This document shows, piece after piece, positions 1-10,659 of a stretch of DNA of 64,000 nt (position 1 is its first letter; each line of letters begins with the position of its first letter). The notes beneath the pieces are model-generated. The model was not told the DNA's origin. It searched no databases and was given only the letters and a program-made list of their open reading frames with translations. The DNA lies in contig BGKB01000023.1 in assembly GCA_003116975.1 (NCBI GenBank), forward strand, positions 357,255 through 421,254, read 5' to 3'. A program made the position numbers and the translations under genes. The stretch is from Aurantiochytrium sp. KH105. Lineage: Eukaryota > Sar > Bigyra > Thraustochytrida > Thraustochytriidae.

Positions 1-1
1 C

Positions 2-3000
2 AGCGATTCCAAATCCTCGATTGACACGCCTATTCACCCGGAAAGCTTGAACTCGCCGACTTCACCGCCTGTGGCACCGTTGGATGTGGCGACAGCGACG
101 AATGTGGACGACGAGAAGAACACGACCAAAGACGAGGCATTGCCGACAGTCACGACCTCGTCCGCGAATGACTCTGTGCCGTTGCCGCCTCAGCGGTCTT
201 CGTTGCGGTCGCCAACTGCGCTGCGGCGCAAACCGAGGTCGGCGAGGCACTTTCTCTCACCAGCTCGTCGTATTGGCTCGCAGGGTACAATTCAGGCGCA
301 GGCGGATTCGCACGTGGGGCTCATCAAGACTTCAAGCTTGAATTCAACGGCAAGCTCGAATTCGAGCTCAAGTAGTAATGACGTGGTGGTGCCAGGATTT
401 GATTTTGAGGTGACGCCCAAGGTGTTCAGTCTTGGCGCCGTCACTCTACGTACAGAAGCCCTTGAGGCGATTTTCCGGATCCAAGTACGGCAAAAGCGCG
501 CGGAAGATGCGTCGTTGCCAATTTACTTCAGAGTGACGAACGCCAGCATTCCTATAGGTCAAGAGGGTCATCTGTCGCAGCATCTTCTTTCAGACCCAGC
601 TTCGTCACTGGAACTGCGCCTCCCTGTACACATAGAAAAGGGCGGCAAGGGCGGACGTTACTCGCGAACAATCAAAATTAAGTGTAAAGGTCGCGTCAAG
701 ACTGTCATTGTCAAGTACAACATTATGCACGTGCACTTCTTGAACCTGGATCCAAAGCTTACTGGCCAGCCGTCAGCGTTGGACTTTGGGTTCTGTTATG
801 TCAAGGCTACGTGTCCGATTCCGCCGCAAAAAGTGGAGATGAAGAACATCTTTGATCAACCGCTGACGATCAGCGCCGTGTCGCCCTACAAACGGCAAAT
901 TTGCATCTTTATGGACCAGGAGATGGCGAGGCCAATGGAAGAGGTTCGCATTGAGCCGATGGAGATTGTATCATGCTGGGTCTTTATTGACCCAGAACTT
1001 CTTGGGGAGACTTCTCGTGTCTTCCGTGGTGGTGTGCAGTTCTTCATGAAGGACTGGTTCACCTGCACCATCAAGGTCAAGGCAATAATTGGCATTAGCG
1101 AGTGGTCTCTGGACTGTTCGCACGTTGACGCAGGCATTCTCGATAATGCTGAGACAACGAGCTCCGGTCGCTTCCGAATTATGAATCGTACCAAGGCGAT
1201 GCCTCTTCTTTACACTGTCAGACAGCGTCGCGCTGCTTCGTCGACGGAGAAAAGCGCGCTGGACCTACGCTTTGCGATTTTGCCAGAAAGTCAAGACGAT
1301 TCACTGTTGGATGATGACGAGCCCGTCTTTGCAGAGGCGGTCACCCGCAAGGTGGAGCCGGAGGTCTCCGAGACGATTAAGATTTGTGTGCGAGTCAAAC
1401 ATAAGGAGGCTAATGTGTTGCCACGAGGCCTTTTGACCGCAACTGTCGAGGTCATAAACAGCATGACGGACGAATGCGAAGAGATTGTCGTGTACGCGTT
1501 GGTGCCTCCTGCCGTAGCATCGGGCCTTCGGGATCTTGTCGGCTTTGAAGAGTGTACGCTCAGCCCAACTTTCACAGGTAATGAAGGCAGGGTGGAGCGG
1601 CCCGGCGGATGCGAGTGCGACTTTGTAAACACCTTGACAGGTCGCCGTTTGCATGTAGTTGCCAGCATTGTTTGCCCGGAGTTGACAAAGACGCTTTCTG
1701 TCCTAGAATTTGTTCGGCCGAAAACTTCTGCGAGCGCCAAAGAAGAAGAAGAAAATGTCGACGACGATGACAAAGAAGGTGAAGAAGCCGAAAGAACTCT
1801 CGATTCAAGTGGCTCGAGCAAAGACGAAGATCTGTGCACATTGGAAGCTTGGTTGGATCCCGGGGATCGCCTCGCAGCGAGCGTTCAAGTTCGCCCAAAA
1901 TTCGATTTGCAAGGAAAGGAGCATGTTAGCGGCTTGGTGGTTTTTTCGGTAGATGGCAAGGAAACTGTCGCTGCGCGGCGAATCGTTGGTGCTGTACGAA
2001 ACTACACGCTACAGTTGGCGCAGGACACTCTCGACGTGGGAAAGGTGTTTGCGAATATGAGTCGACGCGTGAGCATCAAGGTGGAGAACGCCGTTGCGGA
2101 GTTGGAACTCGGCCTGCGCGTTGAAAACTTTGCACACTGCGGGACCGTGGAAGCGACGTATTCTGCATCGGAACGGACCATCTTTGTCGATATGCAGATC
2201 GGTGCTGGATCTGATGCCATGGTGCCGATCGATGCCTTTTTGGTGGTGACAAATCTGCTCAATCCAATCGACACGCTTACCGTTAAAATTCTGGGTCGCA
2301 TCGTGTCAAGAGTGGTGGAACTGCCAACGAGACTGTCGTTGCCAACTTTGACTATTCCGGCACCACACGGCAACGACCCATTGGAGTGCAATGCTTGGTT
2401 CACGATTCGCAACGTCTTCGGGGAGCCTTTGGTCTGTAGCTTTGATGTTGAGTATGATCCTTCGTGGGCACGCTTTGTGAAGCTGACACCGATGCTGCGG
2501 GTGTCAAACGAGCCAGTCAATGAGGTCCGGCTTGATAGCGACGAGGCTGTTGATGTCCGTGTTGTGCTCGAACCGCGCGCGGGAGCACGCCTACCGCAGG
2601 GCAACTTTCAGAACATAGGTTTTGGCAAACTCCATGTTCTAGCAAACGATCTCGCGCATAGTGTGGAGCTTTGCGCCTCGTTCAAACCAGGCAAGACCTT
2701 TGTCCTTTCCGTGTCAAAGCTGGTGTTTTACACGACGCGTCTTGAGCCTGGGCTGCTTGCAGTTTCTGAGGAGTCCGCCAACGAAGGATTCCATGTGCGT
2801 AATGTGTCGATGGAAACGGCACTACGCTTTCGAGTGCAAGCGGAACCGCTAGCAGTCCTGCGGGGTCAAAAGATTCTGGCACGCATCCCGGGAACCTCGA
2901 CTGAGGTGCAAACATGGCGCGTCATGCCTTCGCCGGCAAGTTTGGAGCGCGTATTTACGATTGAGCCTGGAAAATCTTTGTTCGTCAAGGTGGAGCTGCT

Positions 3001-5995
3001 CGCCTGCGCTGACACGGCTGGGCCTTTTCATTCGCGAGCCTCTCGAGGTGGTGGAGGAGGAGGAGGCCCCCCCGGAACGCTGGCGCGATCGTCATCTCTG
3101 TCGTCGTCAACGTCGTCATCTTCGACCTCTTCAATGACGTCCGGGGTGCATGGAGTTGTCGAGGAAGGCAGCAGGGACGCTGCCGGAAGCCCTGCGATCG
3201 TGTCTGAAAGTGGTGAGGAAAACGCACGTGAGGGCGATGCAACGCATGGGGTGCTACGTGTCCTTGACGTAGACTCCCCTGGCACGGAAGAGCATCTTGC
3301 GGTCGTGCTCCGGCCCAGTGCTAATCAGCAAGAAAAGAGCACAGGTCGAGTTGGGTTTACCTCCAGTGAAGCGAATAGTGAGGACGGGCCGCTCGAAGAG
3401 ACATTAGCTACTATCGGAGATGCTGCTAGGGCCAAAAATGAAGTCGACGTTGACGCGCAGTCGTCCACGTCACCAACAATAGGGGCCGCGGGTACCGGGA
3501 GCGGTCCTTCGTCCGCGCAAGAATCGCTCGCGGAAAGCTATGACGTCCGGCCGAGACGCACAGCCTATTCGGATGTGTCTTCGGAAATCTCAGGAATGAG
3601 TTTTCAGCCTGATCGCCCCAACACCCCGAAACTCTCTCATCGCATGCACGCACAGGTTTCGCAAAGCTTGAATACGACGAGTGCGCAGCGCGGGGCCGGA
3701 AATGAGAACATGAGTAGCAGCGACTACGTTGCGGCGGGTGGCAAAAATCGCATTCGACGCGAAAGTCTCGAGCAAATTGCGTCTATGGGAGACGTCTATG
3801 ACGATTTTGGTTCAGGTGTCTCGAGTGGCGCAGGACGTTCTGTAAAGGCCGGCGGCTCCGGTGCAGACGAAGGCGGCGACGAGAGGAGCTCGGAGGAGAT
3901 GGGGTCCGAAGATGGAGGCGTGTTCAACGGAGGGGAACTCGAAGGCGAGGTGGCAGAAGGTGCTTCTCAATCTGAGCGCGTTCGGAAACTGCGTTCGTCG
4001 GCGACTTCTTTCGAGTCTACCTCGTCTCAGGACTCATATCTGTCGCAGGGTCCGGTGGGCAAGTCAGTCTCATGGGAAGAGCAGCTTGTTGCCAAGGCAT
4101 CACTCTTTTCACGCGCTTTTGAGCGTCCTGCAGCACCGAGCGGAAATCGTGCTGGCACCGGTCGCGATGTTGCTGCGAACGCGAACGGGAATGCGAATGG
4201 TGCTGATGCTGGCGAAGGAGACAAGGCTCACCACGGCGACGTGGACGTCACAGGTGATGGTGACCTTGGCGTTGGTGGAAATGCCGGCGGACCATGTGCA
4301 GTAGCGCTGCAGGGATGCACACCGCTTGGCAGATCAAAGAATCGGTTTGAGATCAACGTCGGCCGACAAGCCTGTGGAAGCGGCTCGTGCGAATGGACCA
4401 TGGACGTGCGGAACGTGAGTCGCGGGCCTGTGGAGTACGACATTGTTCTCGTGGACGAGCGGGATCGTGCGTGGGTCGAGCTTTCCCGGAGCACTGGTTT
4501 CTTGAGCACGGAACATGACTTTCACACAATCACACTTCGTTTCTCGACGGATCGATTCGGCATGTTTTCCACTTACCTTTTGGTGCTCGAGAATAAGTCC
4601 CAGAACGTGAAGCTGATTCGCGTCGTCATGGACGTCTACGTGTCAGCGCTTTCTGACGTGATTGCTTCGCAACTGCTGGAGTCGGGCGAGGACGGCCGGC
4701 ACCGAGGCGCGAAGGGCCTCTTTTGTGTGAGCGCGCGCGGTCACGACAATTTTGGTCGGGGGGACACAACAGTATTGGATCTTGGCGAGATAACGCAGGG
4801 CTTGTGCGTTCGTACGCACTCTTTTGTGGTCAAGAACCTCGCGCCTGTCCCTCTTTCCTTTGTTTTGACGCACGACGCGCAAGAGTCTGGTTTCGTCGAG
4901 TTTTACCTCGATCCTGCCTCGTCGTCCACGTCAAGCACAATTTCACTTCCGGGAGGGGGCCAGCAGCGCGTGTTTCTCCACGTATCCCCATCGAAAACGA
5001 CTCCATCGGGGACCCTGAGCAACAAGATTTGTGTCTCGTGTGAAAGCATCAGAGACCTCGAAGTGGAGATTGAGCTCCGTGCGCGATGCTTTACGAAGAG
5101 CTTGCAAGTGAGTAGCCTCAAGTGGGAACATGGGTCGCACCTCACTCTCGGGGAAGGCGAGGAGGAGCGCTCGCGCGCTTATGCACTCGAGGAGGAACGC
5201 AATCAGCTTCGTTACGTTTATTTTCGAAGCGAGCAACTGCATAATTCGGCGCAGCTTGTGCTACGTAACTCCAGTCAGCAGCCGTTGACAGCGCGAATCA
5301 CATCTGCATCGCCCTTCTTTCTGGTCTCCGTGCCTGATGCCGACAAGCTGGCGACACATGTTGAGTCGGTGACCTTGCAACCGGAGGAGGCCATTCCAGT
5401 GCGCGTTCATCCGGTGGCAGCTTTGCTCGAAAAGGCCGCCACCGAGGAGCGAGAGAAGGAGGGCAGTCAGGCGTCTTCGTCTCTGACGATCACGGGCCAC
5501 CTCTTTGTTGCGAATCAGAATCGCGAACGTGTTCACTACATTTTGCACTATGATGCCCACGATCGTCCGGAGAGCTATGCGGGGGGCGCTGCCATGGGCG
5601 GCAGCGGCGTGAGCGAGCACGTGGGCACCTTGCGCAGCGATGTCTGGTCGCTCGCTACTTCTGCAGACCTTTTTCGTTGTGAAGGTCTTGTTGCGGCTGC
5701 TTTGAACAACATTTATCGTTTCCGCTTCATCAAAACGACCAAGCCCGTGCAGGACGCAATCGAGCACGACATTGGGCTGCTCACGGATATGTTCATTGCT
5801 TTTGCTTTTCGGCACCTTCGGGGCGAGGGGATTCACCGCGTCGCTGCTCTTCTCTTTCATGTTTGTGTTTCTGTGGATGATGAGATTCGCCAGGTCGCAC
5901 TGCGGAATCTTCGTCGTCTTTTATCATGCATTCCTGGCTCAGAACCTGCTTTTCGCTCGCTGCAGCCGCTTGCCCAAGGTCTCTTGTCTCGTTAA
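2..5995 (+). CDS. Large ASH/MSP-like beta-sandwich repeat protein, 5' end outside window
   Basis: The frame is open from the first bases of the window without an ATG, so this is the 3' part (about 1,998 codons) of a longer gene ending at TAA 5993-5995. The visible protein starts with a disordered Ser/Thr/Pro-rich stretch. It then shows several Ig-like beta-sandwich units with the 'L-x-F/L-G-x-V' opening and 'N-x-x-x-x-P' pattern of ASH/MSP-type domains, for example 'ALDFGFCYVKA' (near nt 778), 'TLDVGKVFANMSRRVSIKVEN' region (near nt 2026) and 'VLDLGEITQGL' (near nt 4774). A long low-complexity Ser/Gly/Glu segment (about nt 3030-4270) separates the two sandwich blocks. The C-terminal 110 residues are helical. 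ASH/MSP repeat proteins such as HYDIN and the CFAPs act in cilia, centrosomes or spindle poles; that role here is inference. The exact family is not settled. Confidence 0.72.
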   Translation, partial: SDSKSSIDTPIHPESLNSPTSPPVAPLDVATATNVDDEKNTTKDEALPTVTTSSANDSVPLPPQRSSLRSPTALRRKPRSARHFLSPARRIGSQGTIQAQADSHVGLIKTSSLNSTASSNSSSSSNDVVVPGFDFEVTPKVFSLGAVTLRTEALEAIFRIQVRQKRAEDASLPIYFRVTNASIPIGQEGHLSQHLLSDPASSLELRLPVHIEKGGKGGRYSRTIKIKCKGRVKTVIVKYNIMHVHFLNLDPKLTGQPSALDFGFCYVKATCPIPPQKVEMKNIFDQPLTISAVSPYKRQICIFMDQEMARPMEEVRIEPMEIVSCWVFIDPELLGETSRVFRGGVQFFMKDWFTCTIKVKAIIGISEWSLDCSHVDAGILDNAETTSSGRFRIMNRTKAMPLLYTVRQRRAASSTEKSALDLRFAILPESQDDSLLDDDEPVFAEAVTRKVEPEVSETIKICVRVKHKEANVLPRGLLTATVEVINSMTDECEEIVVYALVPPAVASGLRDLVGFEECTLSPTFTGNEGRVERPGGCECDFVNTLTGRRLHVVASIVCPELTKTLSVLEFVRPKTSASAKEEEENVDDDDKEGEEAERTLDSSGSSKDEDLCTLEAWLDPGDRLAASVQVRPKFDLQGKEHVSGLVVFSVDGKETVAARRIVGAVRNYTLQLAQDTLDVGKVFANMSRRVSIKVENAVAELELGLRVENFAHCGTVEATYSASERTIFVDMQIGAGSDAMVPIDAFLVVTNLLNPIDTLTVKILGRIVSRVVELPTRLSLPTLTIPAPHGNDPLECNAWFTIRNVFGEPLVCSFDVEYDPSWARFVKLTPMLRVSNEPVNEVRLDSDEAVDVRVVLEPRAGARLPQGNFQNIGFGKLHVLANDLAHSVELCASFKPGKTFVLSVSKLVFYTTRLEPGLLAVSEESANEGFHVRNVSMETALRFRVQAEPLAVLRGQKILARIPGTSTEVQTWRVMPSPASLERVFTIEPGKSLFVKVELLACADTAGPFHSRASRGGGGGGGPPGTLARSSSLSSSTSSSSTSSMTSGVHGVVEEGSRDAAGSPAIVSESGEENAREGDATHGVLRVLDVDSPGTEEHLAVVLRPSANQQEKSTGRVGFTSSEANSEDGPLEETLATIGDAARAKNEVDVDAQSSTSPTIGAAGTGSGPSSAQESLAESYDVRPRRTAYSDVSSEISGMSFQPDRPNTPKLSHRMHAQVSQSLNTTSAQRGAGNENMSSSDYVAAGGKNRIRRESLEQIASMGDVYDDFGSGVSSGAGRSVKAGGSGADEGGDERSSEEMGSEDGGVFNGGELEGEVAEGASQSERVRKLRSSATSFESTSSQDSYLSQGPVGKSVSWEEQLVAKASLFSRAFERPAAPSGNRAGTGRDVAANANGNANGADAGEGDKAHHGDVDVTGDGDLGVGGNAGGPCAVALQGCTPLGRSKNRFEINVGRQACGSGSCEWTMDVRNVSRGPVEYDIVLVDERDRAWVELSRSTGFLSTEHDFHTITLRFSTDRFGMFSTYLLVLENKSQNVKLIRVVMDVYVSALSDVIASQLLESGEDGRHRGAKGLFCVSARGHDNFGRGDTTVLDLGEITQGLCVRTHSFVVKNLAPVPLSFVLTHDAQESGFVEFYLDPASSSTSSTISLPGGGQQRVFLHVSPSKTTPSGTLSNKICVSCESIRDLEVEIELRARCFTKSLQVSSLKWEHGSHLTLGEGEEERSRAYALEEERNQLRYVYFRSEQLHNSAQLVLRNSSQQPLTARITSASPFFLVSVPDADKLATHVESVTLQPEEAIPVRVHPVAALLEKAATEEREKEGSQASSSLTITGHLFVANQNRERVHYILHYDAHDRPESYAGGAAMGGSGVSEHVGTLRSDVWSLATSADLFRCEGLVAAALNNIYRFRFIKTTKPVQDAIEHDIGLLTDMFIAFAFRHLRGEGIHRVAALLFHVCVSVDDEIRQVALRNLRRLLSCIPGSEPAFRSLQPLAQGLLSR

Positions 5996-6917
5996 CGTCA
6001 AGCATGGGAGGCGCGAGGGGCAGCCCCTTTCTAAACGAACAAACATTTCTTTGTATACTATGGCCAATGGTGGTGTGTTCAATGGTGCTCTCTGTGCAGC
6101 GCCCAGCTCGACAAGGCTGCTTCGGAGAGGCGGCTGTTTTCTTCCTCGGCTCATCTCGAGACCTCGCCCCTAAAACGACGACACTTGTGAGTTTAATCCG
6201 CGCTTCAGCCGACGACTGCTTCTCCCTCCCTCTCTCGCAGGTCAATCGGTCCAGCAGACGCTGGCGCTCCTCTCGAGCTGCAGCGCGCGCAGGAGGCGCT
6301 GGACCGCGAGCTAGCTTCACCGCCAGCTCAGCTCTGCAGGCCGGCGCTGGCAGGCAGGTCGCGGAATCGCCAGCGCGACCTCCGGCGCTCTCGCCGTCGC
6401 GCGAAACCCGGTCGTGCCGCGGCCTGCGCGACTCGCTCCAGAAGATCCAGACGCTCCGGGCGCGTCGCTGGCCGCCGCTGTACTTTGGGAAAGAAAGTCG
6501 CTCGCAAACCCTCCTCGCCCGCACCTCGGACGCGCGACTGCGCGCGGGAGCGAGCGAGCGAGCGAGCGCGCGCGCGCGCGCTCGAGAGCGCGAGCAGCCG
6601 CCGGCGGGCCCCCGGCGGGCCCCCGCAAGCCCGCGGCGCCGCCCGGCGAGCGGGAGATCGATCGGTGCATCCATCCATCCATCCATCCGGGCGGCCAACG
6701 TCGCTCGCGACCTCGAGGAGGCCGGCGCCGCGGCGGGCCTCGCCTCGCCTCGCCTCGCCTCGCGCGCAGAGCGGGCGAGAGAGAGAGACCGACCCCGCTC
6801 GCGGCGGGGCGCCGCCCTTGCCGCCCTCCCGAGGAGCCTGCGCGTCGCGGCGCTCGGGACCGCGGGCGGGCTCGCCGCTCTCGGCCGGACGCCGAGACTC
6901 TCGCTCGAGTGGGTCCT

Positions 6918-6958
<41 letters not shown>

Positions 6959-7115
6959 TCATTTGCGAGAAGAGATAACCCTTTGAGCGGGAGGAAGCTT
7001 TTGCCGCGACGCCTGGCACCGCGACGTCCGGCACTCGGTCACGATTACGAGCAGGTGCAGCATTTTTCCTCGGCTGCGGCCATAAACGGAAACAGGGCGC
7101 AAGAGGTCAGCGAGC
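5996..7115. other. Intergenic, GC-rich with simple repeats
   Basis: No convincing gene. A short AT-richer 3' flank is followed by a strongly GC-rich block from about 6,250. It contains GAGC repeats (6548-6566) running into GC dinucleotides, (CATC)5 at 6668-6688, CGCCT repeats at 6738-6762 and (GTC)12 at 6924-6960. Open frames on both strands here are products of composition. The right part should hold the promoter of the RING gene. Confidence 0.7.
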
Positions 7116-9080
7116 ATGCTGCCCGAACACGAGGCCCCGTATGCCACAGAATCGGTGCGCAGACACGCGCGTCTCAGCAGCCAGTGGCTGAGTATCGATG
7201 AGACTGCGCATCAGGAGGCCGAATGGAGGCGCGCGCAGGCGGCGGACGCCGCGGCGCGGGAAAGGGCGTCGAATCTGCCATCTCCGCAAGGCCGGAGGGT
7301 GAGCGCAATCCACTCGATGGATGACGCCGATGACATGAACTCTGTGGTCGAGGTCGACATGAGCGTGGAATCCGAGTCGGATGATGGAGCAATGGCGAGG
7401 AATGACCGCAAAAAGGAGTTTCGCATCATAACTTTCATTCTGACTCCGGCCATCATCACGACATTTGTATTTTTAGGTTTGTATTGGGACGAAGAGGGAG
7501 ACTGCCGCGCTCCCTTGCGAATGTGGTGCCTCGTGGAAGCTATCCGTCTCGTGGCGTCAATTTCTCTTTCGTGGCTTTTGCAGAGGGACGTGGAGCGATC
7601 CCCGCGACACTTGGACAACCTCGATCAAGTGAGTCGCGTGATGAGCATGTTTTCCTTTTCGTGGTTCGTCATGGGCCATGTCTGGCTTGTGCAGGGCGCA
7701 ACGAGCTGCACGCAAACGTCGCCGCATCTGTTTCATCTAACGGCCGCGCTGATCATCTTGCAGTATACGCTCATGCTCTTGCCGTTAATTGTGTTGATTC
7801 TGCTCACTCCGTTTTTATGCCTGTGTCTGCCATGTATCATTCAGGGTTTCTTTTTCTTTAACAAACCTCAGGTCAAGGGCGCTACGAAACGAGAAATCAA
7901 CAAACTTCCCACGGAAAAGTTTGACGAGGATGACTTTGCAGAAAAGGGTTATGACTCGCAGTGTTCCATTTGTATTGCGGATTACGAGCACAACGAAATT
8001 ATCCGCGTCCTGCGGTGTCGACACACCTTTCACAAGGCGTGCATCGACCCCTGGTTGACGCTCAATGGAACGTGCCCCATCTGCCGTGCCCCAATCGTTC
8101 AGGTGGCAGAGGCCAAAGATGTCGATGCCTCAACCACTTCAACTTCACTCCCTCGGGGTCAAATTGAGCTTACAGAGCGCACCGTCTCTGTCCCTGTATC
8201 GCCGTCGTCGGCTTCTTCGTCATCTTCTTCTCCATCTTCGTCTTCTTTTTCTTCTTTGATGCCGTCCGTGCGTCCAGCTTCTCCGTTGGAGCAGGGGGTA
8301 GGGGAGTCCGCCTCGGGCAGCATGGGCGGAAATGAAGACAGTTCACTTCAGACCAGTATTATCAATCCTCACTTACCACCGACGAGTCAAGACGCGAGCA
8401 GCAGAAGTCATAGACGGCGTCCGAGCTCAGAGGTACGGCAGGGGGGGTACACAACCCCGGGCGTCGCCAGCGACCATGCATTGACCCTGCTTGACTCGAT
8501 GAACACTTCTGAGTCAAACAACGTGGCCTTGCCTCCCGTTGTGCCTCATGGCGGAAGTTCTGGAGAGCATGTTTTGCATGCCCGCGAGACGTGGAGTCCG
8601 CGCTCACGTCCACGTGGCGCTCTTTTGCGCAATAGCGCCTCTGCCGAGAGTCTCGTGGTACGTGGCCGTGACAACCGTCCTTCACACAGTCGCTTGCGGC
8701 GTGCTCGCGCAGAAAGTGCATCAGGTCCAGGCGGTCTTCTCATGGGAAATCGCTCTTTTTCGCTGCATTCTACGCTTGTGCGGAGCTGGGGTCTTGCGTC
8801 GCGAGCACGTGCGGTGGAACGTCGTCGACTTGGGTCAGATGGGTTGCATTTTGCAGATGGGACTCTCGGAGCTAGGGCGACGGATGATGAAGACGACGAG
8901 GGAATGCTCAACAGTATCGGCTGGGCCCTTGGCTTGGGAAATATTGGCCCGGGAGACGAAAGGGAAGACCGGAGCGAAGCTCGATCGAGCTGGGAGTCGG
9001 CAAGTACGGGACTCGTCTCGGCGCAACGGGGTGCTACGGCCGTGGACCCGGTCAACTCGGACTTACATGATTCGGTGTGA
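7116..9080 (+). CDS. Membrane-anchored RING-H2 E3 ubiquitin ligase
   Basis: 654 residues from ATG 7116. An acidic cytosolic N-terminus is followed by hydrophobic segments at about residues 103-124, 136-155, 175-194 and a long 205-248 stretch that could span the membrane twice. A canonical RING-H2 finger follows: C283-x2-C286, C301, H303, H306, C309, C320-x2-C323, with the E2-contact Trp313 just after the first half. The C-terminal half is Ser-rich and disordered. The order TM bundle then RING-H2 then tail matches plant and protist RING ligases of the At1g12760/RHY type, which ubiquitinate targets at endomembranes. The RING chemistry is secure; substrate and membrane are unknown. Single exon, convergent with eIF3g. 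Confidence 0.88.
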   Translation: MLPEHEAPYATESVRRHARLSSQWLSIDETAHQEAEWRRAQAADAAARERASNLPSPQGRRVSAIHSMDDADDMNSVVEVDMSVESESDDGAMARNDRKKEFRIITFILTPAIITTFVFLGLYWDEEGDCRAPLRMWCLVEAIRLVASISLSWLLQRDVERSPRHLDNLDQVSRVMSMFSFSWFVMGHVWLVQGATSCTQTSPHLFHLTAALIILQYTLMLLPLIVLILLTPFLCLCLPCIIQGFFFFNKPQVKGATKREINKLPTEKFDEDDFAEKGYDSQCSICIADYEHNEIIRVLRCRHTFHKACIDPWLTLNGTCPICRAPIVQVAEAKDVDASTTSTSLPRGQIELTERTVSVPVSPSSASSSSSSPSSSSFSSLMPSVRPASPLEQGVGESASGSMGGNEDSSLQTSIINPHLPPTSQDASSRSHRRRPSSEVRQGGYTTPGVASDHALTLLDSMNTSESNNVALPPVVPHGGSSGEHVLHARETWSPRSRPRGALLRNSASAESLVVRGRDNRPSHSRLRRARAESASGPGGLLMGNRSFSLHSTLVRSWGLASRARAVERRRLGSDGLHFADGTLGARATDDEDDEGMLNSIGWALGLGNIGPGDEREDRSEARSSWESASTGLVSAQRGATAVDPVNSDLHDSV

Positions 9081-9735
9081 TTGTATTCTTTTCTCGGGGT
9101 AAAACCTGTTCCGCGCGCGAATTGTCATGCACCAACGACCATGATTTTGGAGAATGAGCGCATGCAAGTAGCGGAGAACAGCACTGCGTTTCTTATATTA
9201 TACAATGCAGATCAAGGCGGAGATTCGTGTCGATGTTTCAACTTGAAGTTGCGCTAAAAGCTGCTGTGCAAATTGTAAAGGGAATATAATTCGTTGGGCC
9301 AGTCACCTCGCGTAGCGTAGGTGGCCAGCATGTGTATGATTTTGCCTTGGTAGCTTCGCTCGGATCTATTGTGATAGCCTGCGCGGGTTGAAGGCAGTAA
9401 TTCTGAAATTGTTTTTCTTCCTTTTGTGGTTTTTCTGTGATTTTTTCGATGATTATTGGTTACGTCAACAGAGTAAATTGTCGGTGTAGATAGATGAATG
9501 GCCGACATCATGGAAAGAGCTGTTTCCGTCTGCCATGGAGGATGTCGCAAAAAGCGATGCCCCTTTCCGCGCTTGTCAAGAGGGCAGATAGGGTGTTGGA
9601 GAGAGAGGGAATGTGGGTTAAAGGAATGAGAGAAAAAAAGGGAAAGAAATCAGGCTGCGGCGCAAAGCCTATCGTACGTACTTGCCGCCGTGATCATTTG
9701 CCCCAATAGGCCGTTTCTTTCGCTCAAGAAACAAT
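9081..9735. other. Convergent 3' intergenic region
   Basis: AT-richer than the flanking genes, with T-runs and an A/G-rich stretch near 9,600-9,650. It lies between two converging genes and must hold both 3' UTRs. Nothing else is recognisable. Confidence 0.6.
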
Positions 9736-10659
9736 TTAGCCCATGTTCTGCGGGAGAGCACCACCGTAACCAGAGACGATACCGGCCTTCATGACGCTCT
9801 GAGTACCCGCGTCATCGCGCGTGGACGGCTTGGCCCACTCGACCTTGAGAATGAGATGATCGTAGCCAAAACCGTTGAGTTTGTCCATTGCGCGCTGGGC
9901 GTCGTCGCGGTAGTGAAAGCTGATGTACGCAAAGCCGCGAGAGATCTGGGTCTCGCGGTCGCGGGCCAGGTACACTCGCTGTATCCTTCCAAAGGGCTGG
10001 AAGAGATCTCGCAAATCGTCTTCCGTGGTATCCTCACTAATGTTGGTGACGCGCAGAGTCGTTTGGTCCTCCTCCTCAAACCTAGACATGGACGCAGCAG
10101 CGTCTCCGCCACGAAGATGCATGGGCACATACTTGCCGCCAGGGCCGCCGGCAGCAGCGAGGCTGCTGGGAGCGTCCGCCATTTGAGAGAGCGCGGTACC
10201 AGTGCGCAGGCCCTGGCCCATGCCCTCGGAGCCGAGAATCGTGGACTCCTTGGCGGCGAATTCCTCGCGCTTCTTGCGGTTGAGGGCGCCGCTGCGCAGA
10301 CGTTTGATCATCTCGTCCTCCTCGCGTTTCTGCGCCTTGTTCTCATCACCGGGGTTCTCGATGTGAACGTCGTCGCGGGACACGATGGTCGTCTCCTCCT
10401 CGGGGCCGGGCGGGGCATCCTCGGCGAGGCCAAACTTTTTCCATGCGAGGCGCTCCTGGATGCGCTTGCTCACCTTCTTCTTCTTGGTCACCACCTTGAC
10501 CTTGCGGATCACCTTTTGCTTCTCACCATCCTGGATACGGAACGAGACGAGGGTCTTGATGCCCTTATCGTCGGGGCCTTCCTCGTACGCCTCGGGCAAG
10601 TAGTCGTCCAGCTCCGTCGTCACGTCCACATTATCGTCATCGTCGGCCCAGTCAGCCAT
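9736..10659 (-). CDS. EIF3G: Translation initiation factor eIF3 subunit G
   Basis: 307 residues, ATG at 10657-10659 (complement), stop TAA at 9736-9738. eIF3g is the RRM subunit of the eIF3 complex that loads mRNA on the 40S ribosome and supports scanning. The N-terminal half carries the acidic start, the basic 'KVKVVTKKKKVSKRI' segment and the 'ERLAWKKFG' motif typical of eIF3g/TIF35. A C-terminal RRM spans about residues 201-277, with RNP2 'LRVTNI' (202-207) and RNP1 'RGFAYISF' (241-248). Length matches the family (about 275-320). A phased CGCAAGT array lies about 200 bp upstream of the start codon. The long open frame on the opposite strand is a shadow. Confidence 0.96.
   Translation of the reverse strand: MADWADDDDNVDVTTELDDYLPEAYEEGPDDKGIKTLVSFRIQDGEKQKVIRKVKVVTKKKKVSKRIQERLAWKKFGLAEDAPPGPEEETTIVSRDDVHIENPGDENKAQKREEDEMIKRLRSGALNRKKREEFAAKESTILGSEGMGQGLRTGTALSQMADAPSSLAAAGGPGGKYVPMHLRGGDAAASMSRFEEEDQTTLRVTNISEDTTEDDLRDLFQPFGRIQRVYLARDRETQISRGFAYISFHYRDDAQRAMDKLNGFGYDHLILKVEWAKPSTRDDAGTQSVMKAGIVSGYGGALPQNMG

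Noticed and set aside
5793-7034. 413-codon - strand frame over the first gene's 3' end and the GC-rich spacer
   Set aside because: Antisense, Arg/Ala-rich and includes a poly-Thr run from the (GTC)12 microsatellite; compositional.
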